Part shown: positions 1 through 6,450 of the stretch, in pieces
Position numbering within the stretch: position 1 is the stretch's first letter
Layout: each line of letters starts with the position of its first letter
Assembly (NCBI GenBank): GCA_013330975.1
Contig: DUHG01000009.1
Location: forward strand, 741-13,708
DNA from: Candidatus Bathyarchaeota archaeon
GTDB lineage: Archaea; Thermoproteota; Bathyarchaeia; Bathyarchaeales; Bathycorpusculaceae
Length of the DNA: 12,968 nt
Direction of reading: 5' to 3'
Notes under the pieces: model-generated
What the model saw: only the letters and a program-made list of their open reading frames with translations
Databases searched by the model: none
Told to the model about the DNA's origin: nothing
Translations under genes and position numbers: made by a program

Positions 1-911
1 GCATGACCAAAACCCGAAGTACAAATTACAATAGCTGGTTCCTCAATCTGGCCAGTCCTGTAAAGATGCTTCACATATCTATATTTGAAAGGTTGCTCTT
101 GCTGCTGAAGTTCCCCAGTGAAAAGTGTCTTGTTCTGATTGAAGAATCCCGTTATCTTGTGTGCCAAAGTAGATATTGTGTAGACATTATAACGCGGCAG
201 AATATTCCTTTCCATAGCCCAGTCGATTCTCTTGGCCATTTCTTGACTTCTATGGAATGCAAATGTTGGTATCAAAACATTACCTTTCCTTTCCATGGTG
301 CTTAACATTTGTCTAAAAAACTCATCAACCAACTCACTTCGGGGCGATCTGACTCTCCCGCCATATGTTGACTCGCTAATTAGAACATCAGGACTTCTCG
401 GAAGCACATCCATTTTGCAACCCTCTAATATCTCAGAATCATGAATACAGAAATCTCCTGTGTATACAATCTTTTTTCCCTCAGTGAAGACGCTAGTAAT
501 CTTCGCCCCCGCAACATGACCCGCCGGATGCAATTGTACAGTCATCCCCGGCAAAGCAACAGAATCACGACTCCACCAACACTTGCCAATATTGTTTGCG
601 TGTTTGCTCCTAAAGTCAAAGTTGCCTTTCTCATTCTGGATCTTTACCATATCGTGCAAAAGCTCAACAGTAACATCGCGAGTAATCTTGGATCCAACTA
701 TCACTGGATTCTTCTTAGAAAGCTTCAAAAGACTTCCAGAATGATCTAGATGAGCATGGCTGACAATAACCGCATCAAAATCTTTCGGAAGATCATTTCT
801 CTCTTCGTCAAGCTTTGTACCGTAATCTAACGCAATCTTGCAAGAGTCAGTCTCGATCGCAATACACGAGCCTCCGACTTCTCTGGCGCCCCCGAGTACC
901 TCAATTTTCAA
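1..911 (-). CDS. MBL-fold / beta-CASP ribonuclease-type protein, C-terminus cut by window edge
   Basis: This is probably a zinc-dependent RNA-processing nuclease of the metallo-beta-lactamase/beta-CASP family (mRNA 3'-end processing or exonuclease type). The 303 visible residues begin with the family's N-terminal strand motif GGAREVGGSCIAIE (7-20). The zinc motif HAHLDH lies at 52-57, followed by a GH motif with H132 and the YTGDF motif with D153. An ESTYG motif near 177 is typical of the beta-CASP subgroup. The ORF starts directly with the lactamase fold, so there is no N-terminal KH region as in archaeal CPSF1-like proteins. The TTG start at 911 is chosen because GGAGAT lies 6 bases upstream and homology begins there. 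The remaining C-terminal part is outside the window. The family is certain; the exact RNA substrate is not. Confidence 0.9.
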   Translation of the reverse strand, partial: MKIEVLGGAREVGGSCIAIETDSCKIALDYGTKLDEERNDLPKDFDAVIVSHAHLDHSGSLLKLSKKNPVIVGSKITRDVTVELLHDMVKIQNEKGNFDFRSKHANNIGKCWWSRDSVALPGMTVQLHPAGHVAGAKITSVFTEGKKIVYTGDFCIHDSEILEGCKMDVLPRSPDVLISESTYGGRVRSPRSELVDEFFRQMLSTMERKGNVLIPTFAFHRSQEMAKRIDWAMERNILPRYNVYTISTLAHKITGFFNQNKTLFTGELQQQEQPFKYRYVKHLYRTGQIEEPAIVICTSGFGH

Positions 912-970
912 GTATGTATCTCCTTATTCAATTTCAAACGTTTGCCTTTTCAAAAATCGGAATAATACCC

Positions 971-980
971 AATTTTAAAG
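971..980 (-). promoter_or_regulatory. box A promoter of the MBL nuclease gene
   Basis: On the minus strand this reads CTTTAAAATT, a good archaeal TATA-like box A. A start site about 26 bases downstream would fall near 950, giving a leader of roughly 40 bases that contains the GGAGAT ribosome-binding site. Confidence 0.5.
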
Positions 981-1410
981 CAGTATCCAACCCTAAAACA
1001 AGATTAGATCTACACGTTTATTGTCATTCATTGTAGACGCGAGTTATTAAGTTGTTGATTAACTGTTACAAATTTCATTAATCAAGAAGGCTGAAAAGTC
1101 AGTTTTCGCATGAGGTACGCGCTAGAGTAGGTGCGAGAAACAAGACTGAATGTTGAACCCAACCGCAACCGCTTGAGCGCCAGTCAATTAGTCTTCTATT
1201 CAAATCAAACACAAGCATTGAGTGGGTTCCGAGGTGGAAACCACAAAAATATCAGCACATTGGGGAGTCCGCAAGAAAAAGCGTTGTCTATTGCGTGCCA
1301 CAATTGGGTAAAGGGAAACGTGAAACTAACAACCGAAAAATAGTAGAAGCGTTGACTTGGAGGTTCCAAAGGGATTTTGTCTTATTTCACACTATTTTTA
1401 CGGCTAGTCC

Positions 1411-1418
1411 TTTATAGT
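1411..1418 (+). promoter_or_regulatory. box A promoter of the aIF2-alpha operon
   Basis: The sequence TTTATAGT is close to the archaeal box A consensus. It sits about 49 bases before the ATG at 1463, so transcription would begin near 1440 and give a leader of about 23 bases that contains an AGGAT element. Confidence 0.5.
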
Positions 1419-1462
1419 GCGGTTAACCTTAAACAAGTGATTTCGTGATTAGGATATAAACA

Positions 1463-2251
1463 ATGCCTGAAAATAAACCTGAATGGCCTGAATTTGGCGA
1501 ACTAGTAATGGCCACTATAAAAAGCGTGATGGATTATGGAGCCTACGCTAACCTTGATGAGTACAATAGAAGAGGCTTTCTTCATATCTCTGAGATCTCC
1601 AGCTCACGGATAAGACACGTCCGCGACTTTGTTCGAGAAAACCAGAAAATGATCCTCAAAGTCCTCCGCGTGGACGTTGAAAAAGGTCACATAGACTTGT
1701 CGCTAAGACGCGTAACAAAACGAGAAAGAATTGAAAAAACCAAATCCTACAAGAAAACCCGCAAAGGCGAAACTCTGCTGCAAGCAGTAGCAGAGAAATC
1801 TGGTTTGCCAATTCATGAAGTCTACCAGAAAGCTGGAATAATTCTCGAAGAAAAATACGGCTTGTACGAAGGCCTTGAACTTGCTGTCAAAGAAGGCCCA
1901 GAGGTCCTGACCAAGCTCGACATACCTGAAGACCTCGCCAAAATTATCGTCCAAGTTGCAGAAGAACGCATAAGACTCAAGATGGTAATAGTCAAGGGGG
2001 TCCTTGAAGTTCGCTGCATGAAGCCCAATGGCGTTAAATGCATCCAAAATGCATTCATCGACGCGAAAAAATCACAAGAAGCTAAAGATGCAAAAATCGA
2101 ATTCTGCGTGATCGCTACTCCCAGATATAGCGTAGAAGTCTCAGCTGACAACTGGAAACGTGCAGAAGAGATTCTCGAAAATGTAGGCGAGAATGTAGTC
2201 ACAAACATTGAGAAGGCAGGTGGACACGGTGCCTTCAAGAGGACGAAATAG
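1463..2251 (+). CDS. translation initiation factor aIF2 subunit alpha
   Basis: This is the alpha subunit of the archaeal aIF2 heterotrimer, which delivers initiator Met-tRNA to the small ribosomal subunit in the cytoplasm. At 262 residues it matches the family's usual length. Residues about 10-86 form the N-terminal S1/OB domain, with the hallmark stretches GELVMATIKSVMDYGAY and GFLHISEIS. A helical middle domain follows at roughly 87-170. The C-terminal alpha/beta domain (about 175-262), which contacts the gamma subunit, includes the conserved region around CVIATPRYSVEV. The ATG at 1463 lies after an AGGAT element with suitable spacing. The gene is followed after only 11 bases by an unknown ORF, so the two are probably one operon. 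The beta and gamma subunits are not in the window. Confidence 0.97.
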   Translation: MPENKPEWPEFGELVMATIKSVMDYGAYANLDEYNRRGFLHISEISSSRIRHVRDFVRENQKMILKVLRVDVEKGHIDLSLRRVTKRERIEKTKSYKKTRKGETLLQAVAEKSGLPIHEVYQKAGIILEEKYGLYEGLELAVKEGPEVLTKLDIPEDLAKIIVQVAEERIRLKMVIVKGVLEVRCMKPNGVKCIQNAFIDAKKSQEAKDAKIEFCVIATPRYSVEVSADNWKRAEEILENVGENVVTNIEKAGGHGAFKRTK

Positions 2252-2262
2252 AGGGTTGAAAC

Positions 2263-2601
2263 TTGAGAGATCACGGTGAAAAAACTGTGTGGGGCAAGGT
2301 GGAAAAGCTTGGCAAAGGCACAAAGGCAAATTATGATCCCGATAAGAAGATCATTACTTTTTGCTTCAACAGAAGTCCGGCGACATCGAGCGACTTCCTA
2401 AGGGCATCGCGCGAACATCTCATGAAAGATCTGAAAGAATTGGGTTATGCAAGTCGCATGAAGTACAATGGAGAAGTAATTGTTGAAGACATTGCAGAAG
2501 AAGACGTCGTACTTGTCAAAAAGAACCACAAACTCGTGATTCACTTAAACAAGAAACAAAGTGAAGACAAGGCAATAGGCACTTCAGGATCAAACTTGTA
2601 A
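2263..2601 (+). CDS. conserved-looking hypothetical protein downstream of aIF2-alpha
   Basis: I do not recognise this 112-residue protein. It is rich in charged residues, has no membrane segment, signal peptide or cysteine cluster, and looks like a small soluble alpha/beta protein: strands near KIITFCF and KLVIHL flank a helical, basic centre (FLRASREHLMKDLKELGY). The TTG start at 2263 follows the aIF2-alpha stop by 11 bases and is preceded by GAGGGT, about 6 bases upstream, so it is very likely co-translated with the initiation factor. In many archaea a nop10 gene sits near aIF2-alpha, but this protein lacks the zinc-finger and length of Nop10. Codon use resembles its neighbours. A translation- or RNA-linked role is only an inference from position. 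Confidence 0.75.
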   Translation: MRDHGEKTVWGKVEKLGKGTKANYDPDKKIITFCFNRSPATSSDFLRASREHLMKDLKELGYASRMKYNGEVIVEDIAEEDVVLVKKNHKLVIHLNKKQSEDKAIGTSGSNL

Positions 2602-2629
2602 TCAATATGGGAAGATAGAATAACTGAAT

Positions 2630-2652
2630 CTCAGTGGTCCTCGGTCACTGGG
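2630..2652. terminator. hairpin at a convergent gene junction, possible terminator
   Basis: CAGTG (2632-2636) and CACTG (2646-2650) form a short stem, extended by a T-G wobble and a C-G pair, around a 9-base loop. It lies exactly between two converging genes. No long T tract follows it, so its role in termination is uncertain. Confidence 0.3.
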
Positions 2653-2874
2653 TTATAGAATCTCTTCTACGGCTTCTGCATCTTCTTCTTTTGTCAATTT
2701 GGGAATTACTTTCTGCACCCACTCGATTTTAGTAAAGTACGCTTCACGCAGTTCTGCCGAAGTATTAGGTTTCCACTTCTTAGATCTTTCAATCATTCTG
2801 CGTTTGGATGCGCTAATTTTGCCCTCTCGGTTAGAGGTATCTTCCTTTGCCGGTTTATGGTTTACAGATTTCAT
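2653..2874 (-). CDS. small basic hypothetical protein downstream of alba
   Basis: I do not recognise this 73-residue protein. Its N-terminal half is strongly basic and probably disordered (for example KISASKRRMIERSKKWKP), which would suit nucleic-acid binding. The C-terminal half is predicted helical, ends in an acidic tail, and contains TSAELREAYFTKIEWVQKV. The ATG start at 2874 has AAGGT about 6 bases upstream. It follows alba by 58 bases on the same strand, so the two may be co-transcribed. The opposite strand is also open, so coding status rests on the start signals, the position and the protein-like composition. No function is assigned. Confidence 0.6.
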   Translation of the reverse strand: MKSVNHKPAKEDTSNREGKISASKRRMIERSKKWKPNTSAELREAYFTKIEWVQKVIPKLTKEEDAEAVEEIL

Positions 2875-2932
2875 ATTCGACCTTACCTTTTTCCAACCTG
2901 ACTACCCAACTTGTCACCTGATCGAGGATTTT

Positions 2933-3220
2933 CTAACCTCGTGTGAGAGTTATTTCAATTGTTGAAACCATGCGTGCTCTAGTCTCGCCCTCTTTCGGCG
3001 GCATCTCTTCAGTACCTATCGCGATTTTGCTCACTTTCAGGTCTTTCATAAAACGGCGCCTTGCAATTTCGGCTGCGTCAACAGCGGTGGTTATTGATTT
3101 TCCTCTGGCCTTCAAGGTTATTTCTTTAGCATCGCTCGGTGAAAAGCCCGTAATAATCGCTAGGACATAGTCCATTGGCATTTTGCTTCCAACAAAAACA
3201 ATTCTCGATTTTTCCGTCAT
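2933..3220 (-). CDS. albA: DNA/RNA-binding protein Alba
   Basis: Alba is the small dimeric chromatin protein of most archaea. It coats and bridges DNA and also binds RNA. The 95 residues match the family's usual size. The N-terminal signature is present as VGSKMPMDYVLA; in Sulfolobus Alba the corresponding lysine region (GKKPVMNYV) is the acetylated DNA-binding site, and here one lysine, K13, remains next to a serine. The central ITLKARGKSITTAVDAAEIA and the C-terminal VSTIEITL strand are also classic. The ATG at 3220 has GGGATGA upstream as a weak ribosome-binding site. A small basic protein gene lies 58 bases downstream. A perfect 12-base palindrome sits 31 bases upstream of the start and may control expression. 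Confidence 0.96.
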   Translation of the reverse strand: MTEKSRIVFVGSKMPMDYVLAIITGFSPSDAKEITLKARGKSITTAVDAAEIARRRFMKDLKVSKIAIGTEEMPPKEGETRARMVSTIEITLTRG

Positions 3221-3251
3221 TTTTCATCCCAGTTACATTATTTTTTTGTTT

Positions 3252-3263
3252 AGCAACGTTGCT
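3252..3263. promoter_or_regulatory. perfect 12-base palindrome upstream of alba
   Basis: AGCAACGTTGCT is a perfect inverted repeat without a spacer, located 32-43 bases upstream of the alba start codon. A weak box-A-like stretch (CTAAAAG on the minus strand) lies just upstream, near 3265-3271. The palindrome would therefore lie between box A and the start site, where an archaeal repressor could act. No regulator is identified. Confidence 0.35.
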
Positions 3264-3497
3264 TTTAGCATTCCTCATCTTTCAACAAGAAAATGCTGCT
3301 GCCCTATACTGTGCAGCCCCCCTAATAAAGAGTCAGATCTTATAGAGAGTCGCATGACTATTCTGAGTTGGGGTCTTTGCGAATACTATCCTGGTTTTCG
3401 CTGAGCCCTTTCAGAGCTCGCGCTGATCATCTTGTTCGTGAGACAAAGATTAGCGCAGAACAGTCTGTTGTTTCTGTCCAACTATTTCGACGGTTGT

Positions 3498-3684
3498 TCA
3501 CAGAGTCAAACCAGCTACTCCTTTCTTGAATCTAACTCTGAGATCACCGTTTTTTACGTGGAAATCCACAATTTTTCCCGGTAACTTTTTTCGTCTGCCA
3601 CAATGAATTATTTTTTTCGTAGATTGTTGAAAAACGATTTTACTTTTTTGGAGATTTAGCTGGATCTCTACTCCTTCTAAGCAT
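3498..3684 (-). pseudogene. small basic ORF split by a frameshift in an A6 run
   Basis: The ATG at 3684 opens a frame that reads MLRRSRDPAKSPKK and stops at once. The next frame then continues without a stop to the TGA at 3498 and looks strongly protein-like: KKLPGKIVDFHVKNGDLRVR followed by FKKGVAGLTL. The two frames join if one A is removed from the A6 run in CCAAAAAAGT, giving a basic protein of about 60 residues. The downstream frame alone has no ATG, GTG or TTG upstream; it would have to begin at an ATA at 3686. A box A (TATATTAA on the minus strand, 3703-3711) sits 19-27 bases upstream, so the message may be nearly leaderless. I recognise no family. Decay, programmed frameshifting and an assembly indel are all possible. 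Confidence 0.45.
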
Positions 3685-3702
3685 ATTTGAGTCTTGTGGT
3701 AG

Positions 3703-3711
3703 GTTAATATA
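3703..3711. promoter_or_regulatory. A/T-rich box A, possibly shared by divergent genes
   Basis: GTTAATATA reads as TATATTAAC on the minus strand and is TATA-like in both directions. Leftward it is spaced for a start site at about 3681-3684, at the start of the small split ORF. Rightward it could start a transcript near 3733 carrying the OB-fold gene with a leader of about 120 bases. Confidence 0.35.
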
Positions 3712-3852
3712 GCGAGCTTACGTCTAGGTAGAGTGCAGGGCTTCTCGGAGGAGAAACATCAGGATCGCTACCGCGTGCGGTATCTCTTCGTCTTTTTCGA
3801 GTCGCGTTCTCGCGAATCATTGCAGGAGAAAGGAAACTTGAGGAACAAAAAC

Positions 3853-4467
3853 GTGTCAGAAGGCGAGTGTCTCGCTGTTCTTTCAGCAAAGCATAGTGTC
3901 GACCCTGACCAGCTTTTTCAAGCTTTGGTCTCAACTAAGACTAAAGAGAAAAATATGTGTGGAAGATTCTCGATCGAATGCCGCGGGAAGATCGGGGACA
4001 GACGAATATTCCTGATGAAGAAAGACGCGAATGTGGTTGCGCAGATCAGGCTAGGTGAGGGTTTTCTGTCTGAAAAGACTAACCCTATAAGCAAATTTAA
4101 GGACTGCGAACGTATCCGTAGGTACGTAGCCAAGAAGAATGCCCACATGTTTAAGCTGAGCGCCATCAGCGATTTGCATGTCGGAATGAGGCATATTAAC
4201 CTGACCGCTAAGGTAATAGAGGTCTGCAAACCCCATCCCATTATTACACGCTTTGGCAACCCTTGTGTTTTGGCTGACTCATATATCGGGGATGGTACCG
4301 GAACTGTGAAACTTGTCCTCTGGGGAGATCAGGTTGGCTCTTTTGTTGTTGGAGAAACTGTCCAGATTGTGAATGCTCGAGTAATGTCGTTTAGGGGCGA
4401 GAAACAATTGCAGATTGGAAGAAGCGGAGCACTCAAGGTGGAGCGGGAACGCCCTATTCCAGCTTGA
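3853..4467 (+). CDS. OB-fold single-stranded DNA-binding (RPA/SSB-like) protein
   Basis: The C-terminal half, about residues 100-193 from this start, is a clear OB fold of the archaeal replication-protein-A/SSB type. It runs from FKLSAISDLHVGM through IGDGTGTVKLVLWGDQ to VNARVMSFRGEKQLQIG, the pattern of strands that wraps single-stranded DNA. The N-terminal half is a separate domain (LAVLSAKHSVDPDQLFQALV) of unclear role. The frame is open back to a GTG at 3733, but the extra 40 residues look non-coding. I prefer the GTG at 3853, with GAGG 9 bases upstream; the TTG at 3838, with GGAGAAAGG upstream, is also possible. Binding to single-stranded nucleic acid is inferred from the fold. A role in replication or repair is likely, but a specialised RNA-binding role is not excluded. 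Confidence 0.8.
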   Translation: MSEGECLAVLSAKHSVDPDQLFQALVSTKTKEKNMCGRFSIECRGKIGDRRIFLMKKDANVVAQIRLGEGFLSEKTNPISKFKDCERIRRYVAKKNAHMFKLSAISDLHVGMRHINLTAKVIEVCKPHPIITRFGNPCVLADSYIGDGTGTVKLVLWGDQVGSFVVGETVQIVNARVMSFRGEKQLQIGRSGALKVERERPIPA

Positions 4468-4845
4468 GATTGCGTTTCCACAAAACCATTCTTGTTGTTA
4501 GGACTCGCTGTCCCACCATTCATCTTGATTGACCCTGACTCGACATGTCATCGTCCAAGTTTGCTTCTTCCTCTAATAATCCACCAATTCACCTGTTTGC
4601 GTAAGGATCATTTAGGCGAGTGAGTGTCAAGTGTGTTTGAGAAGCCGATTCATATTTCCGAGCATTTTACAGAAGGTTGTATGATGGGTGAGTGCTTTGC
4701 CACAGGGGATAAACGCCTCTTTACTGCAAGCTAGGCAAACATTAATGGAAGCATGATCATATTGAAAACCAAAGCTGCTCAACGCTTCCAAAACCCAGCT
4801 TTGCTGCAGATCACTTTTAAGAGTTTCAGGCACTGGGGTGGATCC
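4468..4845. other. intergenic stretch without a supported gene
   Basis: No recognised gene or RNA lies here. On the minus strand an ORF at 4833-4627 (GTG start, 68 codons) contains a Cys/His-rich piece, CLACSKEAFIPC followed by HHTTFC, that could resemble a zinc finger. It has no visible ribosome-binding site or promoter, and I do not call it a gene. Confidence 0.4.
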
Positions 4846-4884
4846 ATGATCGCTGAAAGGTCAAACGGGAACATGCTGATCATC

Positions 4885-5112
4885 ATGAAGGTCCTTCGGC
4901 ACAAGTCCTTCAAAAGTAGCCTGCGATAAATACATACTATCAGATTCAAAGACGAAGACTACGAAGAAACCGTAGCAACCGCGCCTGAAGAGATCCGCGC
5001 TTTGAGCAAAGCTGGCTGGACAAAATACGACGAGGGAGCATTCGGCGGTATCCAAATGCATTTCTATCGTAAGCCCAAGCGATTTGGCGGTCTACAAAAA
5101 CAGGGTGGATAA
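4885..5112 (+). pseudogene. small ORF interrupted by an in-frame TAA
   Basis: The part after 4930 reads as convincing protein: RFKDEDYEETVATAPEEIRA, then LSKAGWTKYDEG and IQMHFYRKPKRFGGLQ, ending at the TAA at 5110. It has no ATG or GTG before its middle. The same frame upstream, beginning with an ATG at 4885 (or 4873, 4846), gives MKVLRHKSFKSSLR and then a TAA at 4927, so a single stop separates the two halves. Read through, the product would be about 75 residues. The alternative is an ATA start at 4930, directly after that stop. I recognise no family; the C-terminal half resembles small charged archaeal proteins of unknown function. It lies about 90 bases before the uS10 start. A nonsense mutation in a small gene is the simplest reading. 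Confidence 0.45.
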
Positions 5113-5147
5113 GTCCGAAAACATGGTCGATAGGTTTTTATGCTCGG

Positions 5148-5154
5148 TTTAAAT
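5148..5154 (+). promoter_or_regulatory. box A promoter of the uS10 gene
   Basis: TTTAAAT within CGGTTTAAATG is a good box A. Transcription would start near 5177, giving a leader of about 24 bases before the ATG at 5201. This box overlaps the alternative ATG at 5153, which argues against that longer start. Confidence 0.45.
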
Positions 5155-5200
5155 GTCTAAGGTACACATTCAATATGGTAAGCTCAGGATTGACGGGCGA

Positions 5201-5509
5201 ATGGTAAGAAAAGCGCGAATCCGCTTAACAAGCACCGATTACGGGAAACTCGAAGAAGTTTGCAGCGAACTGAAAGGTATCGCCCAGAAAACCGGAGTTA
5301 AGATCAACGGACCTGTACCTCTGCCGACAAAACGCCTGCGTGTGCCAGTTTTGAAAGCACCATCGGGAGAGGGTACGGCAACATGGGATAGGTGGGAAAT
5401 GCGTATCCACAAACGCCTCCTCGATATCGATTCGGAGGAGCGCGTCATGAGAAGAATAATGCGCATTCGAGTCCCTGAAGAAGTTCATGTAACAATAGAA
5501 CTCATTTAA
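5201..5509 (+). CDS. rps10: 30S ribosomal protein uS10
   Basis: uS10 is a protein of the small-subunit head. Archaeal signatures are all present: [13 protein letters not shown] at the start, the loop sequence [31 protein letters not shown], and a C-terminal VHVTIEL strand. From the ATG at 5201 the protein is 102 residues, the same as Sulfolobus uS10. The ORF is open upstream to an ATG at 5153, which would add 16 residues ([16 protein letters not shown]) that I do not recognise from the family. The likely box A overlaps that ATG, so the shorter start is preferred. In many archaea this gene follows elongation factor 1A; here it stands alone behind a broken small ORF. It ends 3 bases from the convergent zinc-finger protease gene. 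Confidence 0.96.
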   Translation: MVRKARIRLTSTDYGKLEEVCSELKGIAQKTGVKINGPVPLPTKRLRVPVLKAPSGEGTATWDRWEMRIHKRLLDIDSEERVMRRIMRIRVPEEVHVTIELI

Positions 5510-5512
5510 CTT

Positions 5513-6301
5513 TTAATACAAATAGTAGCTAGTTATCATCAGAACCAAACTTGTGGCAAAGACCATGCCCCAAATCTTTTTGTCCCATTGAAAGATTTTG
5601 TAGCCATCCAGAATTCCGAAGGGTACTAGATTGAATACTGCCATGAATCCGTTGATGAATGCAGCTTGGAGTAGTATTCTCGAAAAGATGTTCGGAATAA
5701 GCGCTGGTCCCATGAGAATTGCAGACAGGAATATGTTTGTGAGCGGTCCAGCGAGGGATATCTTTCCCATTTCTCTGGGTCCTTTTGAACCAGAAATCAT
5801 CACTGCACCTGGAGCGATGATTTTAAACATTGGCGAAATCACAGAGAACAGTGTTAGAAGCGCCCCCCACAATGTTAACCGGAATTCAGCCCACAAACTC
5901 ATTCTCTGTGCCGAAAATTTGTGTGCAAATTCATGCGCCAGAAACGAAGCTGTTAAGACTATCCCAAAGACCACGACAGCTAGCCATTCTACTGTAGAAA
6001 ACAAAATGGAAGACAAGCCAACGCCCATGACCAATAGCGCTGCAACAAACAAATGCCTAAGCTCTCTCGGGCTGAAGTAGATTGCCTTCCTAGCTAACGG
6101 AGGCTGCCCGACAGTAACGGTATATTCATAAGACGAAAGCGAACGCGGGATTTCAGCAGCTTCTTTGGGCTTGCGCGCAAGCTCCATCTTCGCGCAAGAG
6201 TGATTCTCGGGCAATCTATGATTGGCACAGAATTGCCCTCCACAGTAAGGGCACTGAAAAGGAAGAAAGGTTTCTTCCCCACATTTCTGACAATTCAAGT
6301 T
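5513..6301 (-). CDS. site-2 protease-type (M50) membrane metalloprotease with N-terminal AN1-type zinc finger
   Basis: A zinc-finger domain is joined to an intramembrane metalloprotease of the M50/S2P family, which cleaves membrane proteins within the bilayer. From this start the finger spacing is exactly AN1-like: C3, C6, C16, C19, C24, H27, H33, C35. A linker to about residue 80 leads into several hydrophobic segments. The catalytic HEFAH motif is at 123-127, and the second metal-site motif, with LDGYK, has its aspartate at 232. The ATG at 6323 is out of frame. The frame is open to a TTG at 6334, but a box A at 6341-6348 would start the message near 6319. The TTG at 6301, which places the first finger cysteine at residue 3, therefore fits better. 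The substrate is unknown; the finger presumably docks a protein partner in the cytoplasm. Confidence 0.92.
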   Translation of the reverse strand, partial: NLNCQKCGEETFLPFQCPYCGGQFCANHRLPENHSCAKMELARKPKEAAEIPRSLSSYEYTVTVGQPPLARKAIYFSPRELRHLFVAALLVMGVGLSSILFSTVEWLAVVVFGIVLTASFLAHEFAHKFSAQRMSLWAEFRLTLWGALLTLFSVISPMFKIIAPGAVMISGSKGPREMGKISLAGPLTNIFLSAILMGPALIPNIFSRILLQAAFINGFMAVFNLVPFGILDGYKIFQWDKKIWGMVFATSLVLMITSYYLY

Positions 6302-6340
6302 TCGAGTCAGCTCGCGTTTGCATTGAGAGTCCAACGTCGT

Positions 6341-6348
6341 TTATACAT
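6341..6348 (-). promoter_or_regulatory. box A promoter of the M50 protease gene
   Basis: On the minus strand this reads ATGTATAA, a TATA-like element followed closely by the coding frame. A start site about 26 bases on, near 6319, supports the TTG at 6301 as start codon. Confidence 0.4.
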
Positions 6349-6450
6349 TTTTCCCAACAGCTTCAGACTTTCTGTAAAGAACTGGTAAAGACTTAAAGAC
6401 TGCTCTCTTGACATCTAAACCTCCTAAGAGGAAAAGCTGAATGAAAGCTT

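Larger units (their letters stand above)
912..1462. other. intergenic region between divergent genes, no recognised gene at 990-1400
   Basis: Both ends hold promoters, but the middle, about 1040-1400, has no gene I can support. ORFs of up to about 70 codons exist in several frames and none resembles a protein family. There are short self-complementary pieces: GTGG-AAA-CCAC at 1234-1244, and GAACCCA at 1155-1161 that can pair with TGGGTTC at 1223-1229. A structured RNA is conceivable, but I could not fit this to tRNA, 7S RNA or RNase P RNA. Confidence 0.4.

Noticed and set aside
1131-1343. Short stretches such as GGGAAACGTGAAAC, reminiscent of archaeal RNase P RNA
   Set aside because: Other conserved regions are missing or in the wrong order, so an RNase P RNA call is not supported; the 70-codon ORF over it also has no protein-like character.
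1822-2274. 150-codon minus-strand ORF
   Set aside because: It is antisense to aIF2-alpha and has no independent support.
3405-3480. Possible C/D-box small RNA (CTGA and TGATCATC pieces)
   Set aside because: The C box does not match RTGATGA and the spacing is wrong.
3704-3934. 76-codon minus-strand ORF opposite the start of the OB-fold gene
   Set aside because: Composition looks like a reverse-strand shadow; the OB-fold gene explains the region.
4861-5061. 66-codon minus-strand ORF
   Set aside because: It is the complement of the better plus-strand frame (GWTKYDEG, MHFYRKPKRFGG) and has unlikely composition.
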